DNA from: Gordionus sp. m RMFG-2023
Lineage: Eukaryota > Nematomorpha > Gordioida > Chordodea > Parachordodidae
NCBI RefSeq assembly: GCF_954871325.1
Contig: NC_088777.1
Span: 25,831,366 to 25,895,365, forward strand
Length of the DNA stretch: 64,000 nucleotides
Direction of reading: 5' to 3'
The first letter of the stretch is position 1. The number at the start of each line of letters is the position of its first letter. The position numbers were made by a program, and so were the translations under genes. A model generated the notes under the pieces. The model did no database searches. It was not told the origin of the DNA and saw only the letters and a program-made list of their open reading frames with translations. Of the stretch, positions 34,287-45,398 are shown in pieces.

Positions 34287-35489
34287 CTTCAATTTCATTT
34301 TTATAAAAATTTTACAAATTGAAATTTTTAAAAAAATTAGTGAGTACAATTTTTCTTAATGCTGTTAATTATTATAAATTTACTACCCAAATGATTATAG
34401 CCTTTTATATTAATAAGTGTCAGAAAATAATTATGGAAAGCATAAGAATGCACAGGAACCTCTGGTGAAAAATGACTTAAAAATTAGATATTTTGTAGAA
34501 AATAGGAAAATTTGGGAGGAAATAGGAAAAACAAAACTTGAATTATGATCAAGTGAAAAAGAAATTTTTAGCTGTGCTAAATTTAATAAATTATAATCTG
34601 GTAAAAATATAAAATTATAATTTAAAAGGTGCTGGAAAATTATATTATTTCTATCACAATTTTATTAACTCAAATATAATAATTTTATATATATATTTTA
34701 TGAAAAGATTATCTTTCAAAATAAGTTATATTATTGGTTTTCCAACTGTTTATTAAATATTGATATAATTATTCACCAACATAGTATTTATTAAGTATAT
34801 AAATAAAATCTAAATATAACTATTATCAAATAATAGGTTCTTAATAACTGAAAGGTAATATAAAATTAAATATTTAATCTTAAATGTGTCCAAGTGTTTT
34901 GTTATTAATTTGTGAAAATTTTAAAGATTTTTTCAAAATATTTTGGATGCAGCATATAACTAATTTTTTGATATGATGATTAGAATATATTTGATAACTT
35001 ATAATAAAATATATATTTGCAAAACACTGCCAATTTTGATTCATTTAAATTTACTGCTTAAAAAATCATAAGATATTAATAAATTAGCCTTTAAAATTAA
35101 AATATTATTACTTGCAGTACAAAATAATTCCAAATATTTCACTTTCAAATCAAAATACAAGTATTTCTAATAAGAGCAAATAAATTATCACAATTAAAAT
35201 ATTATTACTTGCACTACAATAATTTACTTTCAAAAAAATCAACGTATTTCTATAACATAGCATATTAATAAATTTACATAATAAAATATTATTACTTACA
35301 CTAGAAAATAATTTATGGTATCAATCTCTAAATAAAATGAAATGAAGTCCAGGAATAAATTCAAAAGAAAAGCGCGAATATAAAATAAATGATTCCACGA
35401 AAAAAATTAATAAAATTATAAAAATTTTATATTATTTTTTAAAAATAATATTTTTACATTATTTAAAAAAAAATTTTACATGTTAAAAT

Positions 35490-35596
35490 TTTTACCCTGA
35501 ACCCTTGAACCCTCCACTTTTTAAAAGGGTTAGGGTCCGGGTTCGGGTTCAGCCTAAATACGAGGGTTCAGAGGGTTCAGGGTCCAGGTTCACATC
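35490..35596. mobile_element. F-family hAT end fragment
   Basis: Repeats of GGGTTCGGGTTC / GAACCCT type and the end GGTTCACATCCCTG, that is CAGGGATGTGAACC read inward. The same end closes the hAT at 47598. No left partner nearby. Confidence 0.75.
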
Positions 35597-35679
35597 CCTG
35601 CTTATTAAACGATGTATCTGTATCTAGTCACGAGGTATTTGTATCTAGATCCATTTAAAAAGTATCTTTTAAAGGTTTT

Positions 35680-37635
35680 GTTTATTCGTACGAATACAAA
35701 TAAGGAATTAATTGATTGGTGTTAGTGTAGGTATAATTATTATTATAAAAATTGTTTAATATAATATTTAATTTTATTCAATCATAAAAATATGAATTTT
35801 TAAAAAATAATTAATTATTTTTGTATTATTTATCGCAATTTATATTAATATACGATTTAAATAAAAAAAATTTCATAAATCTTGAAATATTTAACGTTAA
35901 AATCATTTTATTAAAATGAAGGTTGTTCCTTTACAAATAGCTGCAAAATAAAAGACGTTTTAGAACATTATAGAATTAGACGTTGAGTAATCTATATTAA
36001 AATAAGTCTATGCTTAAATCGTTTTATCATAAAAGACAAGTATCGCCATCTTTTTTTTATAAATCGATCTGAATCACCACCCTCTTTTGAAATGATCGCA
36101 GATTAACAAGTAAAATAAAAATTCAAATTGAAGAAAAGAAAAGGTATATATTTAAAAAAGTCAATATCGATAATAAGATATCTCAAAAAAATAAATATTT
36201 AAACCAATAGTAATTTTGGCACAGATATTATAAACTTACCAAAAATATAATAATCTAAATATATATCATTATTGTGATAAAAAAAATAGTTGGAGGGGGG
36301 AGGGATATTTTAAAAGATGATGGAGATCATAGAATGTGAATCTATCCTTAACTCAAAATTTGTCGATAAATCTTCTAAGTCGGATAAAATATTAAAAATA
36401 GCATTCATGAATGATAAAATATTTACTCGAAGAAGAGGGTAAATTGGAATACAGGTATTGGAGTCTAAGGTTGAGCATATAATCAAAACTAGATTCAGAA
36501 TATTTATTTTGGGTTCATTCCCGGCATATATGGGTTTATTAAGATGATTCGAATCATTTATGTCATTGTTTCGGTAATTTTCGCGGAAAGAATTAAAGGA
36601 ATTTCTGCAAAATGATGAGTTTATTTTGAGATCAATTTGTCTATCAGAAGAAACATAATGTGAAGGAAATTGAAATAAATTTTCGGTAGCTTTTGACTAA
36701 ATTATTTGTAAATAATATTAAGGTTAAGTCAAATTATTATTGTGGAAGAGTTATAAAAAATTTAATTTAGAAATACTTCTAAAATCAATATTTTTATCTA
36801 AAATTCTATGGTCTAAGAAAAGTCAATCCTGATTCTTAAAAACTAAAAGAATTCTACTTATAATTTTGTTGAATAACCATTAAATTGATTGAGACTCAAT
36901 TATAAATTCTTAATTATATTTGCCTATTTTCAGGAAAAGTGCCAACCAAAAAAGAACGGATTAAAAAAAGAAAAAGTCCGATAAAAAAGGAAAAGTAATA
37001 AAGACTTTACATCTCAAAAAAAGGAAAATCGTTATTTTATTATTGATTATTTTATATTTTCTTTCTAACATTTTTACGATCACTCTTTATATCTTTTAAA
37101 TCTATTTGTGTGATTTTTTCTCAATTTTATTTCTTATTCTTTTCATTTTTCAAAAATAATTTGTTATTTTCCTTGGTATTTTTCTTCAATTCTTTTTTTT
37201 TTATTTTTAACCATTCTCTTTTTCATATTAACAATTTCTTGTCTTTTTATGATTTTATTATATTTTTATTTTCTGAATTTCAATTACATAATTTATTTAC
37301 TTCTCTTTGGCAATCAATTCTTTTTTTAAATTTATATTTGTATATCCAATTATTTCGTAAATGATTTTACCCCTCTAGGCTCCTTATATAGGGGAAAGCT
37401 GTTGATACCTTATTTTAGCTTACCTCTCAACACCCTAAATAACCTAACACCCTTATTAAAGGCCTTTGTTGTTCCCCAAGTTAAAATTTCAATTGCTTAT
37501 AATTTTTTTAAAAATGAGGATCTTGCATGAACTTAAAATTAAATGCATTTGGAATCGCATTTAAACGTAAAATTTTCGACTTTCATCCGATTATAAGTCA
37601 CTTTGCCATATAAAACCGACAGAGGTAACCCTTAT
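35680..37635. other. intergenic; weak exon-like frame at 36318-36440
   Basis: AT-rich. At 36318 MMEIIECESILNSKF runs 40 codons to FTRRRG just before GTAAAT, a possible exon with no recognised family. 36935-37030 carries AAAAAAGGAAAAG repeats (compare 24340-24605) followed by a T-rich tract whose F/L-rich open frame (37110-37364) I do not accept as a gene. Confidence 0.35.
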
Positions 37636-37639
37636 GCCA

Positions 37640-37985
37640 ATCTATATCAGCTTTTGTTGACTTCCAACCACTCATATCAGACTACGATCTAACGTTAGCC
37701 ATTTACACAAAAACTGCCCATCATTTCATAGAAGATCAACCTCCCATGTCCAAAATGTATGAGATTCTTTCTTGTTCCCCCTTCCGTTGCTTACCTCCTT
37801 ACGAACGGCCACTAGCCCTTATTCAATCATTTTTAAAGCTAAAACAGGAAAAGAATGGCTAGAGGCAATACCCAACTATAGCCTCGAGTTGCTCCTCTCT
37901 GCAGAGCAACTTAAAATCTTTAACACCCTTCGTCTAGGATGTAACACACCATTATCTAACTTATATAAAAAGACTTAATTTGAGC
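37640..37985 (+). pseudogene. LINE fragment, region between RT and nuclease
   Basis: Upstream frame SDYDLTLAIYTKTAHHFIED; then, in other frames, TGKEWLEAIPNYSLELLLSA and QLKIFNTLRLGCNTPLSN. The second block matches GxxWLxAxPSxxLxxxLxxxxxxIAxxLRLGxxxC, which leads into the zinc-binding tail of the LINE family seen at 57295-58415 (there GHEFLEAIPSVNLQLSNNEL). Several stops and frame changes, truncated on both sides. Confidence 0.75.
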
Positions 37986-37989
37986 CGAT

Positions 37990-39247
37990 TATTCATCTTG
38001 TAGGTGCCACAAAGGTTTGGATATCTATTAGAGAAATCTCCAGGCTTAGACAATATTGTTCGGGCTAAAATATTGAGTTATATTGTTCTGAGGCCATATA
38101 CATATTTTTATTTTGAGCTTAAAATATGAATGTGACAATGATATTAAATTCCTCAATTTATAGGTAAGGAAATTCCCCAAATCTTCTACACTGCAATATT
38201 CCCACGGACTCCAAGCCCGCCTAAGTGTAATTAACAACATCAAACAATAATATTTCAAAAATGATAACATACCATCCCCCTAACAGTGGGTTTACTTAAT
38301 GACAGTTCTAGTGTTTTTAAACGGCTAAACCAAGTCGGCATTTTTTTTAAGGTGTAAGGTATGTTTTAAAAGTAAATTAATTTATCCTTATTTAATTTTT
38401 TGGCATTTTTAATCATTCTATTTTCTTTATTTTTTATTTGTCAAATATTTATAACACTGTGTGACAAATTTCGACTTTCTTTTTTGGGAGAAAATAAAAT
38501 AAAATAAACATGTTTTAAGACAGTTTTTTATGCATATTCGAAATCCGCTGTCAGTTTATTTCTAGCACGTCAGGTTTTTTATTTATTTTAGGTTAAAGTG
38601 GCCAAAAAGGTCATTTTTAGCACTTTTTGAAGGTTTATAACTTCGGTTCTAATGATCCCTACAACGTAAAAATTTCTTAATTTTTGCAGCATACCTTCCT
38701 TATTATTATTATACATTTTTTTTATAAAATCCTTACTCAATTTTTAAACAACCTATATTTTTTAAATTTACCTTTATTTATAAAATCTTTTTTATAGCTT
38801 ACATTTAATATATTTATTTATTGTGGCTTTCGTTTTCTTCGCTACACTGCACAAAATCCAATTAAAAAAAAAATTAATGAAAGAAATTAAATGTTTATGA
38901 AAAATTAAGCCCGAAGAAAAATAATTCTTCTCCTTTCTTCCTACTCGTTATTTGGCATTATTATTTATTGCCCATACTACGGGTTCAAGGTACTCCATTG
39001 GAAAATCATATATTTTGATATAAATTGATTAAAAAAACAAATATTATTTAATACATCTAAAAAAGATAAATATTAATAAAAAATATGAAAAAATTACCAA
39101 TTATTGGATTTTTAATGAATTTTGCTTCAAAAATGCTCAATTCAAAAATAGTACAAATTAAAAAAGTGGGTACAGATATCTGATTTTGGTATAAATTGAT
39201 CATAAATGCATAAAATATTACTAAATACAACTAAAAAAGATAAATAT
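37990..39247. other. spacer with a dispersed repeat
   Basis: From 38455 (CACTGTGTGACAAATTTCGA) the sequence resembles the insert beginning at 33783 (shared CACTGTGTGACAA, GGGAGAAAATAAAA, CACGTCA). Around 39110-39150 TTTTGCTTCAAAAATGCTCA resembles 34160. The solo LTR is inserted at its right edge. No gene seen. Confidence 0.45.
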
Positions 39248-39686
39248 TGTTGTAACTGTTGAAAAAAAGAAGAAATAAATTTAATATAATACATCAAATG
39301 TCAGTTATTTTCTGACAGGGAAATTAAGTTTTCCTTGGGGGAAGAAGAGGAGATAGGGATCACGGGGGGTGTTTCATTGTTCGGAAAAACCCGTAGTTGA
39401 AGATTAAGAGATATTGGATTAGATGTCAGCTGTGGACCTTTGGATGTCAGCTGTGGACCTTTGAGAAATGAAGAATTGGATAATTATATTATGTTATATT
39501 TTTCTACATATTTTATGTTAGATTGTTGTGGTTTTATTGGAAATAAAGATAATTATGTTAAATATGGATCATCGTTAATGGTCAATGGTATTTATTTAAT
39601 ATTATTAGAAAGAATTATTTTGGGTTGTTAAGTTATATAATTGAGAGTAAAGGGCATTTTTATTATATTTAAGGTAACTTGTAATA
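39248..39686 (+). repeat. solo LTR with 5-bp target duplication AATAT
   Basis: 439 bp, TGTTGTAACTG...CTTGTAATA, flanked by AATAT on both sides (39243-39247, 39687-39691). Nearly identical to 2422-2861, including the tandem GATGTCAGCTGTGGACCTTT pair. No internal region, so it is the product of LTR-LTR recombination. The 63-codon open stretch inside is not a gene. Confidence 0.93.
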
Positions 39687-40502
39687 AATATTACCTTAAT
39701 TTTGCTTTAAAAATGCTTTATGCAGAGAAAATTCAATAAAAGTGTACAAATTAAAAAGTTCGAAAATATCTGTACCGACTTTTCTAATTTATAGATTTTG
39801 GTTGAATTGAACGGCGTTCCTTTTTTTTTGACGAACTTTGAACGTGAACGCGTTCCTTTTCTTTGATGAACGCGTTCAATTTTATGCTCGTTCAATTTTA
39901 AAAACACTTTTTATTTTTATTTATTTTAAAAATTAATATTAATCCGCATTTTTTAACAAAAAAGTCTTATATTTTTATTTATTTGAAAAATTAATATTTA
40001 ATCCAATTTTTTAACAAAAAAGTCTTATATTTTTTAATCAGCTGTTTTTACTTTTTCCTCTTTCATATTGCAATTAACGTACCATAACGTGCTACTGCTA
40101 GAGAAGGTAAGTTTAAAGTTTATTAATTTGAATATTTTATATTTTAATTTAATAGATTAGCATTTGCATGGATATAAATATTTCATCATCAGATTCTGAA
40201 AATCAAAATTCAATATTAGATGAATTAGAATTACCATGGCCCAAATATCAAAAATATTTCACTGTTTTAAAATCAAAAGGATATTCAATAGTTACCAAAT
40301 GTAAAATATGTCCAAAAAGTATTATATCAGTGTCAACATCTTCAAGCTCCAATTTAAAAAGACATCTGATTGTAACATTAATTATTTTATATTATATAAT
40401 ATGTATAACTATATAGCCAGTTAATAATTTATTTTAATTGTTCTAAGTAAAAATAATTACATAATATATATATATAGTTAATTATAATAAGGCATTTTAA
40501 TA

Positions 40503-40782
40503 TTAGTAATAGTCCATTCTTAGCATAGATATGAAAGGGAAACTAGTATTTTTATGGGAGCTAATTTTGTTTGTCAATGTATTTAAAATAGGGGAAAATA
40601 AGATATATACTGTGATATGTAAAATTTTAAAAAACATAAATATTAAAAAGAATATATCTTTTGTCAAGATAATGAAAAAGATTCTTTTCAGACTAGTTAA
40701 AAATGTCAAAAAGTACTGAGTACAAGATACAAAAGGATCTTGTATCTTAGATACAAGTATTTGTGGTACTGCCAAACACTGA
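40503..40782. mobile_element. probable hAT MITE end in an intron of the B/C gene
   Basis: Ends GTACTGCCAAACACTG, that is CAGTGTTTGGCAGTACC read inward, with palindromic TACAAGAT/ATCTTGTA repeats (40715-40760). No left end or duplication is clear. Open frames on both strands here are not genes. Confidence 0.5.
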
Positions 40783-41874
40783 TTTTAGAATTATTTTATA
40801 AGTCATAACTTTGCTATTACCAATTTAATAAAATAATATTATCTGTAGCATAATTTATCAAAAATTCCTTAATTTTTACAGAGTTCTCATGATAGTATGA
40901 TGCAAGAAATTAATGATCATTTAACAAATTATAGTGATACAATTAAAAAAAAAGTAAAGGCTGAGAAATTTAAACAACAGACACTCTTAAATTATAAAAA
41001 AAATGCATCAAATGTAATTCAATCACAAATTAATGATGCAATAATTAACTTCATTATAGAAGAACTAGAGCCTTTTAATATTGTTGAAAAACCTGCTTTT
41101 GTAATAATGATAACCACATTACAACCAAATAAAAAGGTTATGTCACACCCGACGCTAGTGTCAAAAATATCAAAAGATTATAATATCATCATAGATAAAA
41201 TGATAAATTGTTTAGGCAATCAAACAATTCTTTGCATCACAACAGATTCATGGTCATCATATCGGTGTTTTGTACATTAAACTTTGAATATATCAATTTG
41301 TTTATATTATTAGTTCGTTTTTAGGCATGACTGTACACTGGTTAGATACTGTCACTTTAGAAAGAAAATCGGCATGCTTAGCTTGCCAAAGGCTAACTAG
41401 CAAACACACATATGATTATTTAGCTGAAACAATTTCAAACCTTCTAAAGAAATTTAAAATACATAATAAGGTAACATTATGTGTCACTGATAATGCAAGA
41501 AACTTTTTAAAGGTCTTTAGGTATAATAAATAGTCTATATTTTAATTTTTATATTTAAAAAAAATTATAGATTATTTGAGAAAATATCTGAAGATGAGGA
41601 AGATGAAATTGAATCATTATCATTAAATGAGGTGTTTGAAAATCAAAATAGGGAGGAAAACTTTATCTATCTCCCCAAACATCACTCTTGTGCTTGCCAC
41701 AATCTTAATTTAGGCAAGTGTTGATGCTGAAAAAGCATTAGAAGATGTATCTTTTAAAAAAATATTAAATAGTGCATTTGATAAATGCAAAAGTTTATGG
41801 AACAAACAAAATCAGTCAACATCATTTGCTGCAGACTTAAAGAGTAATTTGTCAAGATTACTTATTAGGCCTGT

Positions 41875-44343
41875 CAGTGACCCCTACAACGGGGGGGGGG
41901 GGGTCCGAAGCGACTGCTTCTATAAATTTCTATGGGGGTACTTTTTTTTAAAAAATTTTTTTAATTTTTTATTTTAAAATTTTTTAAAAAAAATTTTTTT
42001 ATTTTATTTTTTTTAAAATTTTTATGGTCGATGTTTAGCAAATTAGTTTGTTATCCGATATTTCTTATCATAAAATTATTTTTCCACTTTCAAGATTTGG
42101 CGCAAAATTAAAATTTTATCAAAGGGAATAGTAAAAATTTAAATATTAAATCTTATATATAATCATTTATAATTTTTAGATCATTGTCAAAATATGCCCA
42201 AAAATATTAACCAAAAAAAATATAAATGCTTATCTCGCAATCAAGCTATCTGGAGGTAAAGGCAACAAGATGGCAATATGATGAGCCTTATTAAACTTAT
42301 TGCAGATTCTGAGCCTGTTCTTAAAATGTATATACAAGATAATGAAGAAAGAAGAAGTGAGAAAAAAATTAAGGGATTAAAATCTAAATTATATTCAAAT
42401 CTGTTATCATATAATAACATAAATATTCTTATTGAAACCATGAAAAATATGGTTATAAAAAAATTCAAAAGGAGATTGAATTCAACAGGTGCTATTCAAT
42501 TATAGTTGATGGCACATATGATGTATCGAAATCAGAAGCAATAGCTTTGATAGTGAGATATGTTGAAAATAGCGAGACACCTAAGCCCGTTGAAAGGCTG
42601 ATAGACATTTATTGTACGAGAAATACAACGGGCCTCGATATTAAAAAGAATATAATATCCAAGCTTGGCTCCATGAATCTACCCCTCGAATTCCTAGTGG
42701 GGCAAAGCTATGATGGCGCCTCAAACATGAGTGGAAGAATTAATGGAGTGCAGGCTTCGATTAGAGCGGAGGCGCCAAAGGCAGCTTTAATTTGGTGCTA
42801 TTGTCATCGATTAAATTTAATAGTTGTTCAATTATGCCAATCAGTAAAAGAGCTGCGAAATGTCTTGGGAATATTAGACGAAATTTACGTATATTTTAAT
42901 GGTGTTACAAGATATGAAGTACTCAAAACATGTCAGAGTGATTTACTGACAAAATCACATAGATTTTTACGCATCAAGAATACCACTCGGTAATATTATC
43001 TTAATTGTTTCGATATATAATGTTTATTATATATTTATAGAAGCTGGCTAACATCATATAAGGCGATTGTAATTTTTTTCCTACTTTATGATGCTTTGAG
43101 GGCAGCTTTGGCAAATTTAAAGGATTCTGAAGATCCTGCCACTTCCACTATGGCTAGTGCTATAGTCTATAGAATTGAAACATTTGATTTTATTTTATCA
43201 CTATGTGTTTTGGATAAAATTTTGTTGATAACAAGCTTGGCTTGTACAAAATTGCAAACCATTTCGAAGGATATAGGGTTTGCAATAAATCAAATTCAAT
43301 TGGTAAAAGATTGCCTGATTAATATGAGAAGTATAATTTAAATTATTATCTTTTATTATTTTATAATCCTAAAATAGATAATAACACTGAATTTTTGGAT
43401 GTCTTTTCAAAGGCCCAAGATTTTATGAAGAAGAGAAATTTACCTTTTGATTTTGAAAGTTCAAGACTTCAAGCATTACAATCCAAAAAGGAGAGATATA
43501 TATATACTTTCATCATTAAATATAATATTTTATTTTAGCTTTAAAATCAGTGTGTTTTATGCTGCACTTGATTTAATTATTATGCAGTTTAGTGAAAGAT
43601 TTAACGATGAATCGATAAAATTTTTGAGTCAAACATCATTTTTTACCCCAAAGGGAATGGCGGAAAAGGCAATTGTTAAAGATGATATCAAGGATATCTG
43701 TGAATTTTATCAATTAAATACAAGTCAAGTTTTTGAGGAAATGTTGATGTTTAGAAATATTTATAAAATGGCTAAAACGGGGGACATAATTATTACTCGT
43801 GACCTAGAGGTTAAAGAAGATTTGTCAGATTCTGAGAATTGTAAATTTATTTAATTAAAATATTTTTACTAATACATTATTTAGCTTCTTCTGATGATGA
43901 TAATAATTCTGAGATGAATGATTCAGACTGGAAAAACTATTCATTTATTTTACCTTATCATCTGCTTATAAATTTTTCTGCTTTCCCTAACAATTTTTAT
44001 ATAAATATTTATTAACTATTCCTACTACATCATGTACTGCCGAAAGGGTCATGAGTAAAATTAAACTAATTAAAACAAGACTTCGTAGTGTCATGAAAGA
44101 TCCATTTCTTAATAATTTAACCATTTTATCAATGGAAAATAATTTATTTAAACAATTAAATATTGATAAAATTATAAATTCTTTTGCTTTCTCTTCCCCT
44201 AATTTATCTAAATTATTAATTTAAAAATAATATTTTTAAAGCATATATTTTTTACATTGTGTCAAAAAATAATTTACAATGGGGGGGGGGGTACTTTAGG
44301 GGGGTATTCTGCTTCTATCCCTCAAAAAGTGTAGGGGTCACTG
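41875..44343 (+). mobile_element. inner hAT, 2.47 kb, TSD AGGCCTGT
   Basis: 14-bp ends CAGTGACCCCTACA, perfect inverted pair, flanked by AGGCCTGT at 41867-41874 and 44344-44351 (perfect). Both ends carry G/C runs near the tips. It splits the host hAT inside LLIRP|VITRWNSYY; taking out the insert and one duplication copy restores that reading frame, so the host gene was intact there when hit. Confidence 0.96.
42278..44223 (+). pseudogene. ZMYM1/DUF4371-type hAT transposase
   Basis: Blocks in order: MKNMVIKKFKRRL and a TYDVSKSEAIALIVRYV strand; PLEFLVGQSYDGASNMSGRI and ALIWCYCHRLNLIVVQLC (catalytic core with H-x3-N); SMKxxx-like helix RAALANLKDSEDPATSTMAS; PFDFESSRLQAL; QFSERFNDESIKFLSQTSFF; and a C-terminal dimerisation block near 44020-44130 (TAERVMSKIKLIKTRLRSVM). 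Short introns separate several exons (for example near 42993-43040). Damage: frame changes around 42510, around 43540 and near 43990-44010, with stops in the last exons. Order and motifs fit the DUF4371 hAT branch. Not active as it stands. Confidence 0.85.
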
Positions 44344-45398
44344 AGGCCTGTTATTACCCGATGGAATTCTTATTATAATTCTTTGAAATTAATAGATTCC
44401 TTAGTAAAAGAAAATTCTAGTTTGTTTGACAAAGTCTGTGATTTGAAAGGATTAGCTAGACTTTCAAACAATGATAAAATTTTTTTGAAAAGTACTGTAT
44501 TGTAAGTCCTAATAAAATTTTTTAGAATAAACATTATAATTAATTTTTTTAAATATTAAAATAGATCATGGAGCCTATTGCAACAGCTCTCACTATTTTA
44601 GAAAGTGAGGAAAAGATGCATTTGGGATATTTGACCCCGACAATAACAATAGTTATTATAAAATTAAACAAACTCAGTGGTCTAAAATATGGGCAACCAT
44701 TGATAGATGCTGTATTAAATGGGATTAATAAAAGGTATTAAACCTATCACTATCAAATTAATTACATATATTTTATTTTTTTAAAGATTTCAACATATAT
44801 ATGAAGATCAATATCTTCTTTCAGCAATTATACATCCGATATTCAAGCTTCAATGGCCTTGGATAAAGCTTCCACAAAATGAACCTTTAAAGAATAAACT
44901 TATAGCTCTTTTGAAAAAAGGCATTGAAACCCCAAGAATTGATAATGAAAGAACTGTCAATTCCGAGATATCTTTTTTTTTGAAGAGGAAGAAGAGGGCA
45001 GATTGGAGGATAATAACATAGCTCAATTTTTTGAAACAATGGATAAAACATTAAATGTTTTTAATAAATTCCCCCTTTTAAAAGAATTGTTTATCAAGTA
45101 TAACACCGCAATCCCTTCATCTGCCCCTGTTGAGCGAGTTTTTAGTATAGCTAACGCTGTTTTAACTGCCAAGCGTTCATGCCTATCAGATGAAAATTTT
45201 GAAAAGCAATTATTATTAAAAATTAATAAGAAATTTTTTTTATAAATTTATTTTTTTATCGCTCTATTATATTGTATTTATAATTATATTATCAAAATAA
45301 AACTATTATTTTTTATCATGGCTAATATATTGTGTTGAAAAATATAAGAACGTTGAACGCGAACGAGTTTGATTTTTTTAAAAATGTTTACAGCACTA

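Larger units (their letters stand above)
32860..35675 (-). mobile_element. D-family hAT, ~2.8 kb, 30-bp inverted ends
   Basis: Left end CAGAGTTGTTAAAAGATAC; TAAAAGATACTTTTTAAATG and the ten following bases (32869-32898) recur inverted at 35641-35671. The outermost right bases are worn. Minus-strand relics at about 33650-33780 match the BED exon seen better in the second copy at 48345-48500 (IVKCLPYLP...). A comparison with that copy shows foreign sequence from 33783 (CACTGTGTGACAAG) on. B/C-type and F-type ends are also embedded (34205-34286, 35490-35596). Confidence 0.68.
40168..45244 (+). pseudogene. hAT transposase of the B/C family (BED type)
   Basis: BED exon 40168-40390 (TKCKICPKSIISVS, SSNLKRH); N-terminal helix and core from about 40890 (EKPAFVIMITTLQPN, LCITTDSWSSYR); second catalytic block 41327-41520 (MTVHWLDTVTLERKSACL, VTDNARNF); YLPKHHSCACHNLNL; then RLLIRP | VITRWNSYYNSLKLI split by the inner hAT; YGQPLIDAVLNGI; and the dimerisation exon ending 45244 (YNTAIPSSAPVERVFSIANA). 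Introns are short (one about 49 nt near 44738-44786). Damage: a frame change near 41715 after HNLNL and others before 45003. Otherwise the gene is well preserved, more than most hATs here. Confidence 0.85.
39800..45398 (+). mobile_element. B/C-family hAT, long copy, with another hAT nested inside
   Basis: Right end TTTACAGCACTA at 45398 (TAGTGCTGTAAAC read inward) with GAACGCGAACG motifs; left subterminal GAACGCGTTC-type motifs at 39820-39900, but the outermost left bases are lost. The gene between is split by short introns and by a 2.47-kb hAT at 41875-44343. Its 5' third is present in a second, damaged copy at 32258-32859. Confidence 0.82.

Noticed and set aside
35520-35590. Telomere-like GGGTTCGGGTTC repeats
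   Set aside because: Irregular, and they end in the hAT tip GGTTCACATCCCTG seen also at 47598, so they are subterminal hAT motifs.
40503-40775. 90-codon minus-strand and 62-codon plus-strand frames
   Set aside because: Both fall in an intron or MITE of the B/C hAT; they are shadows of A/T-rich palindromic sequence.
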